Positions 6,074 to 7,154 of a stretch of 7,154 nucleotides of DNA are shown here, piece by piece. This stretch comes from Rhodobacterales bacterium. Lineage in GTDB: Bacteria; Pseudomonadota; Alphaproteobacteria; Rhodobacterales; Rhodobacteraceae. The position numbers and the translations under genes were made by a program. The first letter of the stretch is position 1. Each line of letters opens with the position of its first letter. The notes under the pieces were generated by a model, which was not told the DNA's origin, made no database searches, and worked only from the letters and a program-made list of their open reading frames with translations. Location of the stretch: contig JAAFHS010000121.1 of the NCBI GenBank assembly GCA_013298485.1, positions 1 through 7,154 of the forward strand, written 5' to 3'.

Positions 6074-7153
6074 CTATTCGGCTGTCAGGTGGATGGACGT
6101 CACACCCAGACGGTCACAATGTACCTTCACCTCGATCGGCCCCGCGCCCGTGGCCTGCACCCAGAACCCGGTGGACCCCGCCCGCAATGGCACACAAGCC
6201 GGACCCAGACGGCTGGCCGGGCCTGATACCTCGATCGTCACCGGTTCAGGATAGAAGGGCAGCTTGTGCCCGGCCTGATCCAGCATCCGGACCATCACCC
6301 GCACCGCATCGTTGCGACCGATCCGCGTCGCATCGGCCACCACTTGCAGCGTCGTCGGCACCGCATCGCAGACGAACTGCGTCTCGGCCACCGGCTTGCC
6401 ATTGATATAGCCGGTGATCGTTACCGGTTCCCATGTCATGCCCCAGTGACCCAGCTCTTCTTTGGTGAAGTTGCTCGAATCAACGATCACCGGCGCATAG
6501 GGCAGATGCGGGAACCGGTCGCGGGCGGCAGGGATGCGTTTGGGGGCAAACTGACCATAGCGCAGCTCCACCTCGTCACAGTTGGTCAGCACGATCAGCG
6601 GCAGCACGCCGCCGATGTTGCGCTCGCCCCGCGCCCAGAAGGTTACAGGGGTCAGCACCACGCCCTCGGCCGGATCGCCTTGGCTGGCATAGACCGATGC
6701 CGCAAACTTTGGCTCGCGGAACATATCCATCACACCATGGTGGCACAGCCGGTCCCCCGAGCCAAAGTCCTTGTGGGTGTTGTAGTCAAAGGCGCACCAG
6801 CCGATGGCCCCGGCAATCTGCGGGTCGCCGTACATCGCATTCAGCACCTCAAGGTGGCGCAAGACATGCTCGGCCTGCCGCTGTTCCTGATCGTGGCTTT
6901 TGGTCGGGTACATATGGCCGCCGAATTCGGTGATCATATAGGGCACCACGCGGTCAAGCCCGGTGACTTCCTGCTGCGGTCGCAAGGGCGTGCGCGGGCG
7001 GTTTCCGCCCAGCTCTTCGTTGCCAAGGATGAAATCATTCATCGTATAGACGTCTTCCAGCAGCTCACTTTCGCTGATGTAACGCACTCCGCCCGTCGGC
7101 CGCGTCGCATCCAGCGCCCGCGCAACCCGGTTGGTTTCAGCATAGAAATCGTG
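6074..7153 (-). CDS. Glycoside hydrolase family 2 (beta-galactosidase-like), C-terminal part
   Basis: The frame is open through the right edge of the window, so only the last 359 residues are visible; the GTG at 7087 is internal. The visible part begins in the TIM-barrel catalytic domain. VPYMITEFGG carries the glutamate (codon 6928-6926) that fits the GH2 nucleophile position, followed by IAGAIGWCAFDYNTHKDFG, a late-barrel segment ending in a Trp/Phe-rich active-site strand. From about visible residue 180 onward the protein is beta-rich, with NDAVRVMVRMLDQAGHKLPF and VTIEVSGPASRLGP, as in the C-terminal immunoglobulin-like domains of bacterial GH2 enzymes. The acid/base glutamate would lie upstream, outside the window. 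The protein should cleave beta-galactosides or related glycosides; the exact linkage is unknown. It is very likely co-transcribed with the ABC ATPase gene 10 bp downstream, which suggests intracellular cleavage of an imported glycoside. Confidence 0.88.
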   Translation of the reverse strand, partial: HDFYAETNRVARALDATRPTGGVRYISESELLEDVYTMNDFILGNEELGGNRPRTPLRPQQEVTGLDRVVPYMITEFGGHMYPTKSHDQEQRQAEHVLRHLEVLNAMYGDPQIAGAIGWCAFDYNTHKDFGSGDRLCHHGVMDMFREPKFAASVYASQGDPAEGVVLTPVTFWARGERNIGGVLPLIVLTNCDEVELRYGQFAPKRIPAARDRFPHLPYAPVIVDSSNFTKEELGHWGMTWEPVTITGYINGKPVAETQFVCDAVPTTLQVVADATRIGRNDAVRVMVRMLDQAGHKLPFYPEPVTIEVSGPASRLGPACVPLRAGSTGFWVQATGAGPIEVKVHCDRLGVTSIHLTAE

Positions 7154-7154
7154 A

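Overview
The window is GC-rich DNA that looks alphaproteobacterial, most likely Rhodobacteraceae-like. This rests on codon choice, the Arg/Ala-rich proteins and the kinds of gene present; no taxonomic marker lies in the window, so the placement is an inference. Two layers can be separated: a carbohydrate-use gene cluster on the minus strand, and two insertion sequences that have entered it or its surroundings.

Positions 1-1601 (+ strand) are the right-hand part of an IS21-family element. It holds the C-terminal part of the transposase IstA (left end outside the window), a complete IstB ATPase helper overlapping it by 11 bp, and a right terminus with two spaced ~21-bp repeats that ends in the CA dinucleotide usual for this family. 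Positions 1602-1947 hold no gene I can support, only a strong hairpin (1891-1921) just past the end of the neighbouring minus-strand gene.

The minus-strand cluster reads from the right edge leftwards: the C-terminal half of a GH2 beta-galactosidase-like glycoside hydrolase (7153-6074), then after a 10-bp gap a complete MalK/UgpC-type sugar ABC transporter ATPase (6063-4996), then a 654-residue two-enzyme fusion of a Gfo/Idh/MocA oxidoreductase and an aldo/keto reductase (3912-1948). A plausible reading is import of a glycoside or oligosaccharide, hydrolysis in the cytoplasm, and redox processing of the released sugar. The permeases, binding protein and regulator are not in the window and would be expected upstream (beyond 7154).

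A complete IS481-family element (3978-4994, 1017 bp, 24-bp inverted repeats, 6-bp target duplication CCTAGC) sits between the ATPase gene and the fusion gene, in the same orientation as both. It entered exactly at the TAG stop codon of the ATPase gene. The duplication leaves one TAG ending the ATPase gene and places the other in frame behind the transposase gene, whose reading frame runs out through the end of the element. Both genes therefore end on copies of the same host codon. This is the most interesting feature of the window, followed by the double-oxidoreductase fusion, whose nucleotide-binding domain seems to lack a segment of about 16 residues. I found no RNA gene, CRISPR array, phage module or defence system.
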